Part shown: one piece after another, positions 1 through 6,856 of the stretch
Layout: each line of letters starts with the position of its first letter
Position numbering within the stretch: the stretch's first letter is position 1
Assembly: GCA_035294305.1 (NCBI GenBank)
Contig: DATGLD010000004.1
Location: 8,140 to 72,139 of the forward strand
Length of the DNA stretch: 64,000 bases
DNA from: DASRBN01 sp035294305
GTDB taxonomy: Bacteria > Chloroflexota > Ktedonobacteria > Ktedonobacterales > Ktedonobacteraceae
Reading direction: 5' to 3'
Notes under the pieces: model-generated
The model's database searches: none
The model's input: only the letters and a program-made list of their open reading frames with translations
Told to the model about the DNA's origin: nothing
Made by a program: the position numbers and the translations under genes

Positions 1-2
1 GC

Positions 3-158
3 CAGCGCGTCGATTACAATCCCTACGAAGGCATGCATGTGCAAGGCGTGCCCGAGACTGTGCTGCTGCGCGGCCGGGTAATCGTGCGCGATGGCCAGTA
101 TGTTGGTGGCAAGGGCGGGGGGCAATTTTTGGCCCGCAAGACGTTTACTGAGCCGTAA
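3..158 (+). CDS. C-terminal end of a dihydropyrimidinase/hydantoinase-type amidohydrolase (partial)
   Basis: Only the last 51 codons are inside the window; the gene begins to the left. The visible tail reads VDYNPYEGM, then GVPETVLLRGRVIV, then a Gly-rich GKGGGQFLAR stretch ending in TAA. This is the characteristic C-terminus of the cyclic amidohydrolase family (dihydropyrimidinase, hydantoinase, allantoinase): after the TIM barrel, the polypeptide returns to the small beta-sandwich domain. The metal-binding His/Asp/carboxylysine residues lie upstream and cannot be checked, so substrate (dihydropyrimidine, hydantoin or allantoin) is undecided. It converges on the SDR gene with only 8 bases between the stop codons. 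Confidence 0.75.
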   Translation, partial: QRVDYNPYEGMHVQGVPETVLLRGRVIVRDGQYVGGKGGGQFLARKTFTEP

Positions 159-166
159 GTCTGCCA

Positions 167-931
167 CTAAAAATAATTCGAGGAAATCCCGCCATCAATG
201 ATTAGCCATGCCCCTGTTGTCCAGGATGACTCGTCGGATGCCAGGTACAGCGCCATATAGATGATATCGTCGGGTTCGCCGAAGCGCCCCAGGGGAATAC
301 GGTTCAGGCGTAGATTGCGCGCCTCTTCGCTTGTCCAGAGCGAGCGTAATAAAGGGGTCTCGATAGGGCCAGGACAGATCGCATTGCAGCGAATGCCATA
401 GCGCCCATATTGAACGGCGAAAGACTTCGTCAACGAGAGCAGACCTCCCTTGGAGGCCGTATAAGCATCCTGCGGCACTGTACAACCCATGAAAGCAACA
501 AAGGAGGCGATATTGATGATCGAACCTCTTCCTTGCTTTATCATGTGTGGAAGAGTATACTTGGAACACAGGAATGTGCTTTTGAGGTTCACATCCAGAA
601 TGTGGTCCCAGGTCGCTTCACTAAGATCGGTAACGCTGCCATCATCTTCTGGCATGATACCGGCATTATTGTAGAGCACATCTACGCGGCCAAACACATC
701 GATAGCTGTGTTGACCATCTGCTTCACCTCATCTTCAACCGCCACGTTCGCCCGCACGAAAATGGCTTTGCCGCCCGCCTCGCGTATATCCCTGACGGTC
801 GCCTCGCCCATTTCCGCGCTGATATCCGTGACCACAACGCTTGCGCCTTCGCGCGCGAACAGTTCCGCGGCTGCCTTGCCCATACCGCTTGCCGACCCGG
901 TAATGATAGCTACTTTGTTGGATAATCTCAT
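167..931 (-). CDS. SDR-family NAD(P)-dependent oxidoreductase
   Basis: A 254-aa classical short-chain dehydrogenase/reductase of normal length. The N-terminal Rossmann motif is TGSASGMG (about residues 11-18), NNAG follows near residue 89, and the catalytic Ser (IINIAS) and YTASK Tyr-Lys pair are present near residues 142-161. The PG motif (CPGPIETP) and the C-terminal IDGG are also conserved. The Asp in VVVTDIS at the end of beta-2 suggests NAD(H) preference. The family oxidises or reduces alcohols/ketones in the cytoplasm; the substrate cannot be told from sequence. The gene is monocistronic, with a 14-bp imperfect inverted repeat about 65-110 bases upstream of its start. Confidence 0.85.
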   Translation of the reverse strand: MRLSNKVAIITGSASGMGKAAAELFAREGASVVVTDISAEMGEATVRDIREAGGKAIFVRANVAVEDEVKQMVNTAIDVFGRVDVLYNNAGIMPEDDGSVTDLSEATWDHILDVNLKSTFLCSKYTLPHMIKQGRGSIINIASFVAFMGCTVPQDAYTASKGGLLSLTKSFAVQYGRYGIRCNAICPGPIETPLLRSLWTSEEARNLRLNRIPLGRFGEPDDIIYMALYLASDESSWTTGAWLIIDGGISSNYF

Positions 932-993
932 GACGATGATGTCTCCTTAGGTTGAGGCTAAATCAACCATACCACCGGTTCCCACCTGCGTCA

Positions 994-1043
994 ATGGGCA
1001 AAGTAGCGATATTCATTCTTCGCCGCATGGCTACTTTACCCAT
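994..1043. repeat. Imperfect inverted repeat between the SDR gene and menA
   Basis: Arms ATGGGCAAAGTAGC (994-1007) and GCTACTTTACCCAT (1030-1043) pair over 14 bases with one C/A mismatch around a 22-base loop. It lies downstream of the prenyltransferase stop and upstream of the SDR start, both on the minus strand. There is no T-run, so it is either an operator for the SDR gene or a weak 3' structure. Confidence 0.4.
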
Positions 1044-1100
1044 GCACGATTTTAGCATAACTTGAAAGGCCACATATTTGCAGGGCGATTGGGACGACTG

Positions 1101-2057
1101 CTATCTGAGTAGGTGTACTATGGCTAGCACTATTGCCAGCGCGAGTACGACCCCAAACTGCAAGTGCAGCATGGCAGTGCGCTTGATACCAACAATAAAA
1201 GCTCTACGTTCCGTTGCAGTAAGTACCGAGCGCACATTGGAGAAAGCCAGGGGAAACGTAATCCAGACCAGCAGGCTAAATAGTGGCAGGATGGCGGTTA
1301 AGGCAAAAATCGTTACAGCAACGTAGCTTCCCATCAGCAGTACCGCGTGGAAGATTTGCCCGAAGCGCTGGCCAAAGCGCACCGGCAGCGTGCGTTTCTG
1401 CACCGCCAGGTCATCCGTATAGTCACGCACGTTGTTCATGTTGAGTATAGCCGTCACCAGAAGACCTACTGGCACGCTGGCCGCAAATGCTCGCCATGAC
1501 CATTGTGGAATCTGTACGTAGTACGCGCCCCAGGTCATCAAAAAGCCCATCGCTATATACACCAGAATATCGCCAAGGCCGCGACTGGCAAATTTGAATG
1601 GCCGGGCGCTGTAGAAGTAGGCTATCACTATACCTACCAGCCCGAATAAGAGGATAAGCGGCCCTGCCAGCAAAGCCAGTGCCAGGCCTAACAGCGCGGC
1701 GAGAACAAAACAGGTAATTCCTCCGGCCAGCACCTGCCTTGCGGTCATCTCATTGCGGAAGATCACCGTCATCGACCCCAGCGACCCCGGATGGTCAAGC
1801 CCGTAGATGTAATCGAAATACTCATTAAAATAGTTCGTTCCGATTTGCAGGAACAGCGATGCAAACAGCGCCAGCAGGAATGGAGCGATATGAAAAATCC
1901 CTTCGTAGGCGGCCACCGCCGTACCCACGAGCACAGGACTCACCGAGGCCGTCAATGAAAAAGGACGGCTGGTTTTGAGCCATACCCTCCAGGATGGAAA
2001 GGTCTTCTTCGAATCGGTTGTCGGGAGTTGTTCTAGATGTATCTCGTTCTGTGACAT
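1101..2057 (-). CDS. menA: UbiA-type prenyltransferase, probably 1,4-dihydroxy-2-naphthoate polyprenyltransferase
   Basis: An integral membrane prenyltransferase with about eight to nine hydrophobic segments. The first Asp-rich motif is seen as NYFNEYFDYIYGLD and the second as NNVRDYTDDLAVQKRTLPVRFG, in the positions and wording typical of MenA rather than UbiA or heme O synthase. MenA attaches the isoprenoid tail to DHNA in the membrane, the penultimate step of menaquinone synthesis. I placed the start at the ATG at 2057 (318 aa). A TTG five codons upstream would extend it to 2072, but neither has a strong ribosome site. No other men gene is adjacent. Confidence 0.8.
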   Translation of the reverse strand: MSQNEIHLEQLPTTDSKKTFPSWRVWLKTSRPFSLTASVSPVLVGTAVAAYEGIFHIAPFLLALFASLFLQIGTNYFNEYFDYIYGLDHPGSLGSMTVIFRNEMTARQVLAGGITCFVLAALLGLALALLAGPLILLFGLVGIVIAYFYSARPFKFASRGLGDILVYIAMGFLMTWGAYYVQIPQWSWRAFAASVPVGLLVTAILNMNNVRDYTDDLAVQKRTLPVRFGQRFGQIFHAVLLMGSYVAVTIFALTAILPLFSLLVWITFPLAFSNVRSVLTATERRAFIVGIKRTAMLHLQFGVVLALAIVLAIVHLLR

Positions 2058-2190
2058 GGCGATTTCGCTCAAAATTGTAATAGGGACCCATCAATCAGCC
2101 CGCGTCCGTTGCCGGGCTATGTTGTGAAAACTCATTATCGGCCTTCTATCATCGCCCTGGCCTCTATTCATCAATAGTAATAGTAGGAGA

Positions 2191-4335
2191 TTAAATAGAA
2201 GATGTCAAATAAGGCTTTGTACCGTCGTCTTTCGTGACTTGCTTTCCTTCATCAATCTGTAAATTATTGGCTGCCTGTATGTAGTCGACAAGCATCCTGA
2301 CAAGCAAGCCTGGGGCGATAAGGATATCGTCGGGAACGCCAGACTCATTGATCTGACTGGAAATAGCCGCTTCTTTCCTCAGAAATGCTTTTGCCTCGAT
2401 ACAGCCTCCATTTTTAGTTCCTACCGTATTTAACAAGAGAAAATGCAAACGGATAAGTTTACTATCGTTCAACTGGCGTGCCAGTGTCAATCCTGCCCGT
2501 GCATGCATCTCAGCCTCTGTATAGTTCCCTTTTTTGTATGCGATTACTCCCAAAAAGTGTAATAATATGCAGATGCTCGGGGAATGGTCGAGATGGCGTG
2601 CCAATACAAGCCCTTTTTGCGCGTAAGATTCGGCCTGAGTATATTCACCACTCTTGATACTCAACGTGGTGATGTGGATATGCGCGGTACAGATTGCTTC
2701 CTGATCGTTGGTTAATCTAGCCGCCTCAAACTCTTGCTGGCAGTAATAGGTGGCAGTTTCATACCAACCACGCTGGAGCAGGAAAGGGAAGAGTGCTTGC
2801 ACGCCACGTATGAGCCACCTCAACATCCTTCCCTTGTCGGCCAGAGATAGAGCGTGCAGGATATTGCAGGATTCTTGATCAAGAGTAGCAAAATCTTTAG
2901 CGCGCCTCTGGGCATAATCGATGAAGAACTCAACCAGGCGCATTTCTGCTGCCCATCCGCGGTGTTTGAGCAACGCAAATAGGGCTATAGTTCGATGTAT
3001 GGTGTATCGCCCAATTCCGGCGCTCTCGAGCAAACCGGAGTCGTTTAGCTCATCAAGTATGGCAGGAGTAGAATCAGAGATGATAAGAGCTGCCTCTTCG
3101 GAAAAAGAGTTGGGTTTCACAGGGAGGATACATAAAGCGCGCAATGCGCGCTGAGCGCCCTTGCTCAATGCCTGGTAGCTAGTGTCGATAGTGGTCATAA
3201 GAGAGGACGAATGCTGGCAACACACCTCAAGCGGCTTTTGTGGGCATTCCAACCGCATAAGCTCTGGTGTCTTCTGTAAGTTAAGCAGGGCCTGCTGTAA
3301 GCGGCGTGGCTGGCGATGAAAAGCATGTATCTGAAGATGCTTACCTATCAAAATAAGCGCCAGTGGCAAGCCATCTATGGTGTGAATCAGCTCATTGATC
3401 TTTTCCGGTTCATCCTTGACAACATGAGGAACGAAGTTTGCGAGCAATTGCCGGCTCTCGTCTTCCCTCAATTCCGGAATCCTCACAACTGCCTCACCAG
3501 CAAAATGTAAGGCAATATCCGTAAAGCGCGTGGTCAAAAGATGAACGCAACAGGAACTGCCAACCTGGAATGCCAGAGCGGCATCAACCGACCAGGCATC
3601 ATCTATCACCAGAAACATTTTACGCTTGCCAATAGAGGCATGGATAGCCTTAATGTAACTCTCTATGTCAACGAAGGTCGTACTATCTTCCATTACTCCC
3701 AGCAGCTTCGCCCAACGTTTAAGGTGATACTTGATGTCAGGCCGCGGCCCTAAATTAACGTATAGGATACCATCTCTATACATTTCGCGCGTTTCGTGGC
3801 TTTGTGCTAGTTCGAGTGCCAGTGCTGTTTTGCCTACACCCGGAAGACCGGTGAGCGCCAGCCTGCCCTGGTGTTCCTGCTTGATCAGGCTTTGTTGTAG
3901 CCTGATCAACAATTCAGTGCGTCCAACCAATCTGTTTCCAAGAGAAGTTTGCAAAGTGATCTCAGGATCCTCAACGTATTGCAGGCGTTGTGTGCTTGTT
4001 GAAATATGTATAGATTGTTGTTCTTTTGAACTCGGAAATAGCTCATCAAGAAGATCCGCTTTTTCAGGATATCGCGCGCGATGTAGTAAGCTTTCAACCC
4101 AGTGCTCATCAATTCTGCCTCGTTGTAGGCAGTAGCGTACTATCCACGCTATCAGTTCAGGCTCCTTCGGAATAAAACCGCGGCACCAACCCTCAATTGT
4201 AGAATCAGCCAACTCGAAGCCTGCTTCGCGTAGCTCCTGCGTCATCTCTCGACGCACAGCCGATTTCGTCTTGCGCCAACGCTGAGCAATGCTTGAGATA
4301 CCTTCGCTGAGGGTCGCTCCGAACTGTTTGTTCAA
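2191..4335 (-). CDS. NB-ARC (STAND) ATPase with N-terminal HTH-like region and C-terminal TPR repeats
   Basis: A 714-aa multidomain protein. Residues 1-110 are a basic/helical region that looks like a degenerate DNA-binding HTH. An NB-ARC nucleotide-binding module follows, with Walker A GLPGVGKTAL near residue 165, a Walker B-like MFLVIDDAW near 240 and a GLPLAL motif near 323. The C-terminal third holds helical repeats, including two clear TPRs (GEYTQAESYAQKGLVLA and GNYTEAEMHARAGLTLA). Start choice: a TTG at 4335 preceded at 7-8 bases by AGGGGG, much better than any nearby ATG. STAND proteins are ligand-triggered switches used as transcription regulators or defence sensors. It is divergent from the lanthipeptide genes, so it may regulate them, but this is inference. 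Confidence 0.75.
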   Translation of the reverse strand: MNKQFGATLSEGISSIAQRWRKTKSAVRREMTQELREAGFELADSTIEGWCRGFIPKEPELIAWIVRYCLQRGRIDEHWVESLLHRARYPEKADLLDELFPSSKEQQSIHISTSTQRLQYVEDPEITLQTSLGNRLVGRTELLIRLQQSLIKQEHQGRLALTGLPGVGKTALALELAQSHETREMYRDGILYVNLGPRPDIKYHLKRWAKLLGVMEDSTTFVDIESYIKAIHASIGKRKMFLVIDDAWSVDAALAFQVGSSCCVHLLTTRFTDIALHFAGEAVVRIPELREDESRQLLANFVPHVVKDEPEKINELIHTIDGLPLALILIGKHLQIHAFHRQPRRLQQALLNLQKTPELMRLECPQKPLEVCCQHSSSLMTTIDTSYQALSKGAQRALRALCILPVKPNSFSEEAALIISDSTPAILDELNDSGLLESAGIGRYTIHRTIALFALLKHRGWAAEMRLVEFFIDYAQRRAKDFATLDQESCNILHALSLADKGRMLRWLIRGVQALFPFLLQRGWYETATYYCQQEFEAARLTNDQEAICTAHIHITTLSIKSGEYTQAESYAQKGLVLARHLDHSPSICILLHFLGVIAYKKGNYTEAEMHARAGLTLARQLNDSKLIRLHFLLLNTVGTKNGGCIEAKAFLRKEAAISSQINESGVPDDILIAPGLLVRMLVDYIQAANNLQIDEGKQVTKDDGTKPYLTSSI

Positions 4336-4393
4336 TCCAGATTCCCCCTTTTTTTGTAATTTCGCTTTCTGTTAATACAAGTCGCTTGTTTGC

Positions 4394-4423
4394 ATTATAC
4401 CGTTTCCTCTGGTGACAATACAA
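4394..4423 (-). promoter_or_regulatory. Sigma-70-type promoter for the NB-ARC gene
   Basis: On the minus strand, TTGTAT (4418-4423) and a perfect TATAAT (4394-4399) are separated by 18 bases. Transcription would start near 4387, about 50 bases before the TTG start codon. Confidence 0.45.
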
Positions 4424-4593
4424 TAATAGCTCAAGACTTCCTATATTCTCTTTAGAAGCATAACTGTTTACTAGAAATGGTTCCGATATTATCACGAAAT
4501 CACATGTTTCCCTGTTCTTAAGCATAAATATGGCTCCGCATATTCGTAACTTTTTTCCCACCTTTTTGGAGTGTTCGGCTTGCATACTTCAGT

Positions 4594-4612
4594 TGAGGTC
4601 ATAGTGACCTCA
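4594..4612. promoter_or_regulatory. Perfect 8-bp palindrome with 3-base spacer, operator candidate
   Basis: TGAGGTCA (4594-4601), spacer TAG, TGACCTCA (4605-4612). A short dyad of this symmetry is what dimeric HTH repressors bind. It is 385 bases upstream of the lanthipeptide precursor and 260 bases upstream of the divergent NB-ARC gene. Confidence 0.45.
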
Positions 4613-4801
4613 TAGCGCTGTATGTTTCAATGCATGTTTGGCTCTTGTGCAACTGCTGTGAGTCCCTTAGCATGCTTTGGAAGTGAGGGCGTACAGCCAT
4701 TCCTCGTGAGCGCATCATCCATTCCGTCTATTTTTGTCCTGGACGGATAAGTACGGGCTTTGCTCATGTATCGAAAGGGGGAATGCCAGCTTCTAATATT
4801 C

Positions 4802-4825
4802 CCCTCCTGAATTTGACCAGGAGGG
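4802..4825. repeat. Stem-loop upstream of the precursor gene
   Basis: CCCTCCTG (4802-4809) and CAGGAGGG (4818-4825) form an 8-bp perfect stem with an 8-base loop, followed by AAAA and not by a T-run. The right arm contains an anti-anti-SD-like AGGAGG. It could be a leader structure if transcription starts upstream, or an operator. Confidence 0.4.
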
Positions 4826-4996
4826 AAAATCAGTCATACGAATTTTGCAAGCTGCCACCTTTAGCGTACTCAGGTGAAGGGTAGGGATATAAACGTCAAT
4901 TATGAATACTCTCCCGCCTTTTGACTCACAAGAGACCTGAGAAATTCCTAACTTCAGTAACCAGTTTCTTTACAACAAGGAAAGGAGAACTTTCAC

Positions 4997-5191
4997 ATGG
5001 CATCAGCGACTCACAACAACTCCGATTTCGATCTGGATATCCGCGTAAGCAATACAGAGACTACTAATGGACAGGCGACTCCTGATACATTCAACAGCTG
5101 GTCTTGCAGTTGCACCTGCGGTTGTACACATAGCTGCACCTGCACCTGTAGCTGCACCTGTTTCACCTGCTGTTGTACCTGCGGTTGCTAA
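4997..5191 (+). CDS. lanA: Class I lanthipeptide precursor, FxLD-type leader, extremely Cys-rich core
   Basis: A 64-aa precursor. The leader (about residues 1-34) is Asn/Asp/Thr-rich and contains FDLDIRV at 11-17, the box that LanB and LanC enzymes bind in class I lanthipeptides; the wording matches the FxLD family known from actinobacteria. The core, from Trp35 to the C-terminus, has 14 Cys and 11 Ser/Thr in 30 residues, mostly as alternating S/T-C steps, plus only G42, T44-H45, F56 and G63. It has no acidic or Lys/Arg residues. The LanB/LanC product would dehydrate Ser/Thr and close thioether rings. Start: ATG with GGAAAGGAG 9 bases upstream. No GG or other obvious leader cleavage site is present. 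A metallothionein was considered but the leader box and the neighbouring LanC/LanB make a lanthipeptide far likelier. Confidence 0.88.
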   Translation: MASATHNNSDFDLDIRVSNTETTNGQATPDTFNSWSCSCTCGCTHSCTCTCSCTCFTCCCTCGC

Positions 5192-5293
5192 TCGGTAGAC
5201 CTGACAAACCCATTGCCCTGTAGTACACGTGCGAGGTAAGAAATTCCCTCATCTTTTCTCAACCAGCGACGTACTATGAGGCACGCGGTATCG

Positions 5294-5326
5294 CCTCTCT
5301 TGCCTGTTTCTTACGGGTAAGAGAGG
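5294..5326 (+). terminator. Strong hairpin after the precursor gene (partial terminator/attenuator)
   Basis: A 14-bp stem (5294-5307 with 5313-5326, two G-U pairs) and a 5-base loop TTCTT, starting CCTCTCTT and ending AAGAGAGG. It is followed by TTAT but no long T-run. In lanthipeptide operons a leaky structure at this place commonly keeps precursor mRNA in excess over the enzyme mRNA. A smaller GCTCGC/GCGAGC hairpin follows at 5363-5379, just before the lanC ribosome site. Confidence 0.6.
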
Positions 5327-5405
5327 TTATCTGGGCGTACTACCAGGTGATCTAAATGTAGCGCTCGCTTGAGGCGAGCTAATCCGGTCACGAAGGAAGA
5401 AATCT

Positions 5406-6806
5406 ATGCATGAAAGTGCTCGATCAAACGATTCGCTTTCCATTGTTGGGAAGATTCCCACTTCTTTAGTAATATCCTGGAATAACCGATCATTGATTGA
5501 AGAATCTTTGCGTAACCGGGCTTTAGAGGCTGTCCAGGTGGTCGCTGCACGATTGCGCGATCCTCAGAGAGTGGTTGACATCGCCCGCATAGCAGAAAAA
5601 CAATCTACGCTTTTTTTGCAGTGGAATGATGCATCTCTTGCCTGTGGTTTTAGCAGCACTGCCCTTCTTTACCTCTTCTTAGCTCAAAGCAATCCGGAAC
5701 AAGGTTGGGAAACAATTGCTCAACAGCACCTACGCCTGGCAGCGGAAGGAACTCATCGGCAGCCTTTCTTTTCTCCCGCTCTTTTTGGCGGCAGTAGCGG
5801 ACTGGCATCTCTCGTCTCCCTCTTCTATCACCATGAAAGCCGTTATCAGAAAACATACCAGACTCTTAATACTCGCCTTGCTCAACAGGTGATTAATGCG
5901 CGATGGCGCCGCGAAGACTTTCAGGGTGTAGCTTTTGCTGACTATGATGTTATTTCTGGAGCAGCTGGCATCCTTGGCTATCTGGTTACGATTGATCAGC
6001 CGGATGAAACTGTTCACGACGCAATACAAATACTGCTCGAGTATCTTATCTGGATGGCTGGGAGCGATCCTACAGAAGAACATAGACGCTGGTTCATCCA
6101 CCCGGAACTCCACGCTATTCCATCACATCGAGATACCTATCCCGAAGGATACTTTGACTGTGGCCTGGCGCACGGCATTGCAGGCCCTCTGGCCGCTCTT
6201 GCGGCTGCTTCCCTAGCTGGTTATTATTTACCAGGACAACGAGAAGCGATGCTCTCGCTGAGCCAGTGGATACTGGATCATCGCTTGCAGGATCGATGGG
6301 GGATCAATTGGCCCGCAGGAATACCCCGGGCCGCTTCTTTTTCCGCTGAACAGTACAGTCAACTCCATCCCTCGCGTGCTGGCTGGTGTTATGGCTCACC
6401 GGGCATGGCCCGTGCGTTATGGTTGGCAGGGGTTGTGCTCAATGAGGCGACGATCCAAAATGTCGCAGTAGAAGCAGTAGAGAGTTTCCTGCGCCGCCCT
6501 AAAGCTGCACTCAATATTGATTCAGTATCGTTCTGCCATGGTGTATCAGGCTTGCTTTCTATATGCCTGCGTTTTGCCCATGAAACAGAGAGCCCGCTCA
6601 TTCTCCAGCATATTCCCTTGCTCGTTCAGCAAATTCTAGATGACTTCAATCCAGATCTCCCCCTCGGTTTTCGTGACCTTGAGCTTGCAAATAATGCTGT
6701 CGACGATCCAGGCCTGCTGACTGGAGCTGTGGGCATCGCCCTATCACTCCTTTCGGTATCAACATCGATTGAACCCGCTTGGCATCGACTTTTCCTTATT
6801 ACGTAG
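5406..6806 (+). CDS. lanC: Lanthionine synthetase C (LanC cyclase)
   Basis: A 466-aa LanC-like protein, slightly longer than NisC-type enzymes. The alpha/alpha-barrel repeats show as Gly-rich turns: ISGAAGIL, GLAHGIAGPL, GWCYGSPGMARAL, CHGVSGLL and GLLTGAVGIALSL. The zinc ligands are visible as C328 (WCYG) and C377-H378 (CHG), with H256 (LAHG) and D181 (YDVISG) matching the acid/base positions of the family. It catalyses Michael addition of Cys thiols to dehydro-Ser/Thr in the precursor core. It is the second gene of the operon, 214 bases after lanA, with an AAGGAAG ribosome site. The gene order C before B is the reverse of the common B-T-C order. Confidence 0.92.
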   Translation: MHESARSNDSLSIVGKIPTSLVISWNNRSLIEESLRNRALEAVQVVAARLRDPQRVVDIARIAEKQSTLFLQWNDASLACGFSSTALLYLFLAQSNPEQGWETIAQQHLRLAAEGTHRQPFFSPALFGGSSGLASLVSLFYHHESRYQKTYQTLNTRLAQQVINARWRREDFQGVAFADYDVISGAAGILGYLVTIDQPDETVHDAIQILLEYLIWMAGSDPTEEHRRWFIHPELHAIPSHRDTYPEGYFDCGLAHGIAGPLAALAAASLAGYYLPGQREAMLSLSQWILDHRLQDRWGINWPAGIPRAASFSAEQYSQLHPSRAGWCYGSPGMARALWLAGVVLNEATIQNVAVEAVESFLRRPKAALNIDSVSFCHGVSGLLSICLRFAHETESPLILQHIPLLVQQILDDFNPDLPLGFRDLELANNAVDDPGLLTGAVGIALSLLSVSTSIEPAWHRLFLIT

Positions 6807-6856
6807 TCTGTGGGTAGGCTAGCTGTCGACTTCGAAAGGAATGTTGGAGAGCGTTT

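Larger units (their letters stand above)
4424..4996. other. Regulatory intergenic region between the NB-ARC gene and the lanthipeptide operon
   Basis: About 570 bases without a convincing gene. It holds the TGAGGTCA/TGACCTCA palindrome (4594-4612), the CCCTCCTG hairpin (4802-4825) and, directly before the precursor gene, a strong ribosome site (GGAAAGGAG, ending 9 bases before the ATG). A TTGACT at 4918-4923 could be a -35 box but has no good -10 partner. The promoter of the lan operon was therefore not fixed. Confidence 0.5.

Noticed and set aside
4205..4585. Open frame of about 126 codons across the NB-ARC gene start
   Set aside because: It overlaps the NB-ARC coding region in another frame, its N-terminal part lies in the promoter region and nothing in it looks like a protein family.
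5100..5190. Short repeats of tgcacc resembling a CRISPR or microsatellite
   Set aside because: The repetition comes from alternating Cys and Thr/Ser codons inside a coding frame; no spacers.
4997..5191. Metallothionein or small metal-binding Cys-rich protein
   Set aside because: The FDLDIRV leader box and immediate LanC/LanB neighbours fit a lanthipeptide much better; metal binding could still be a property of the product.
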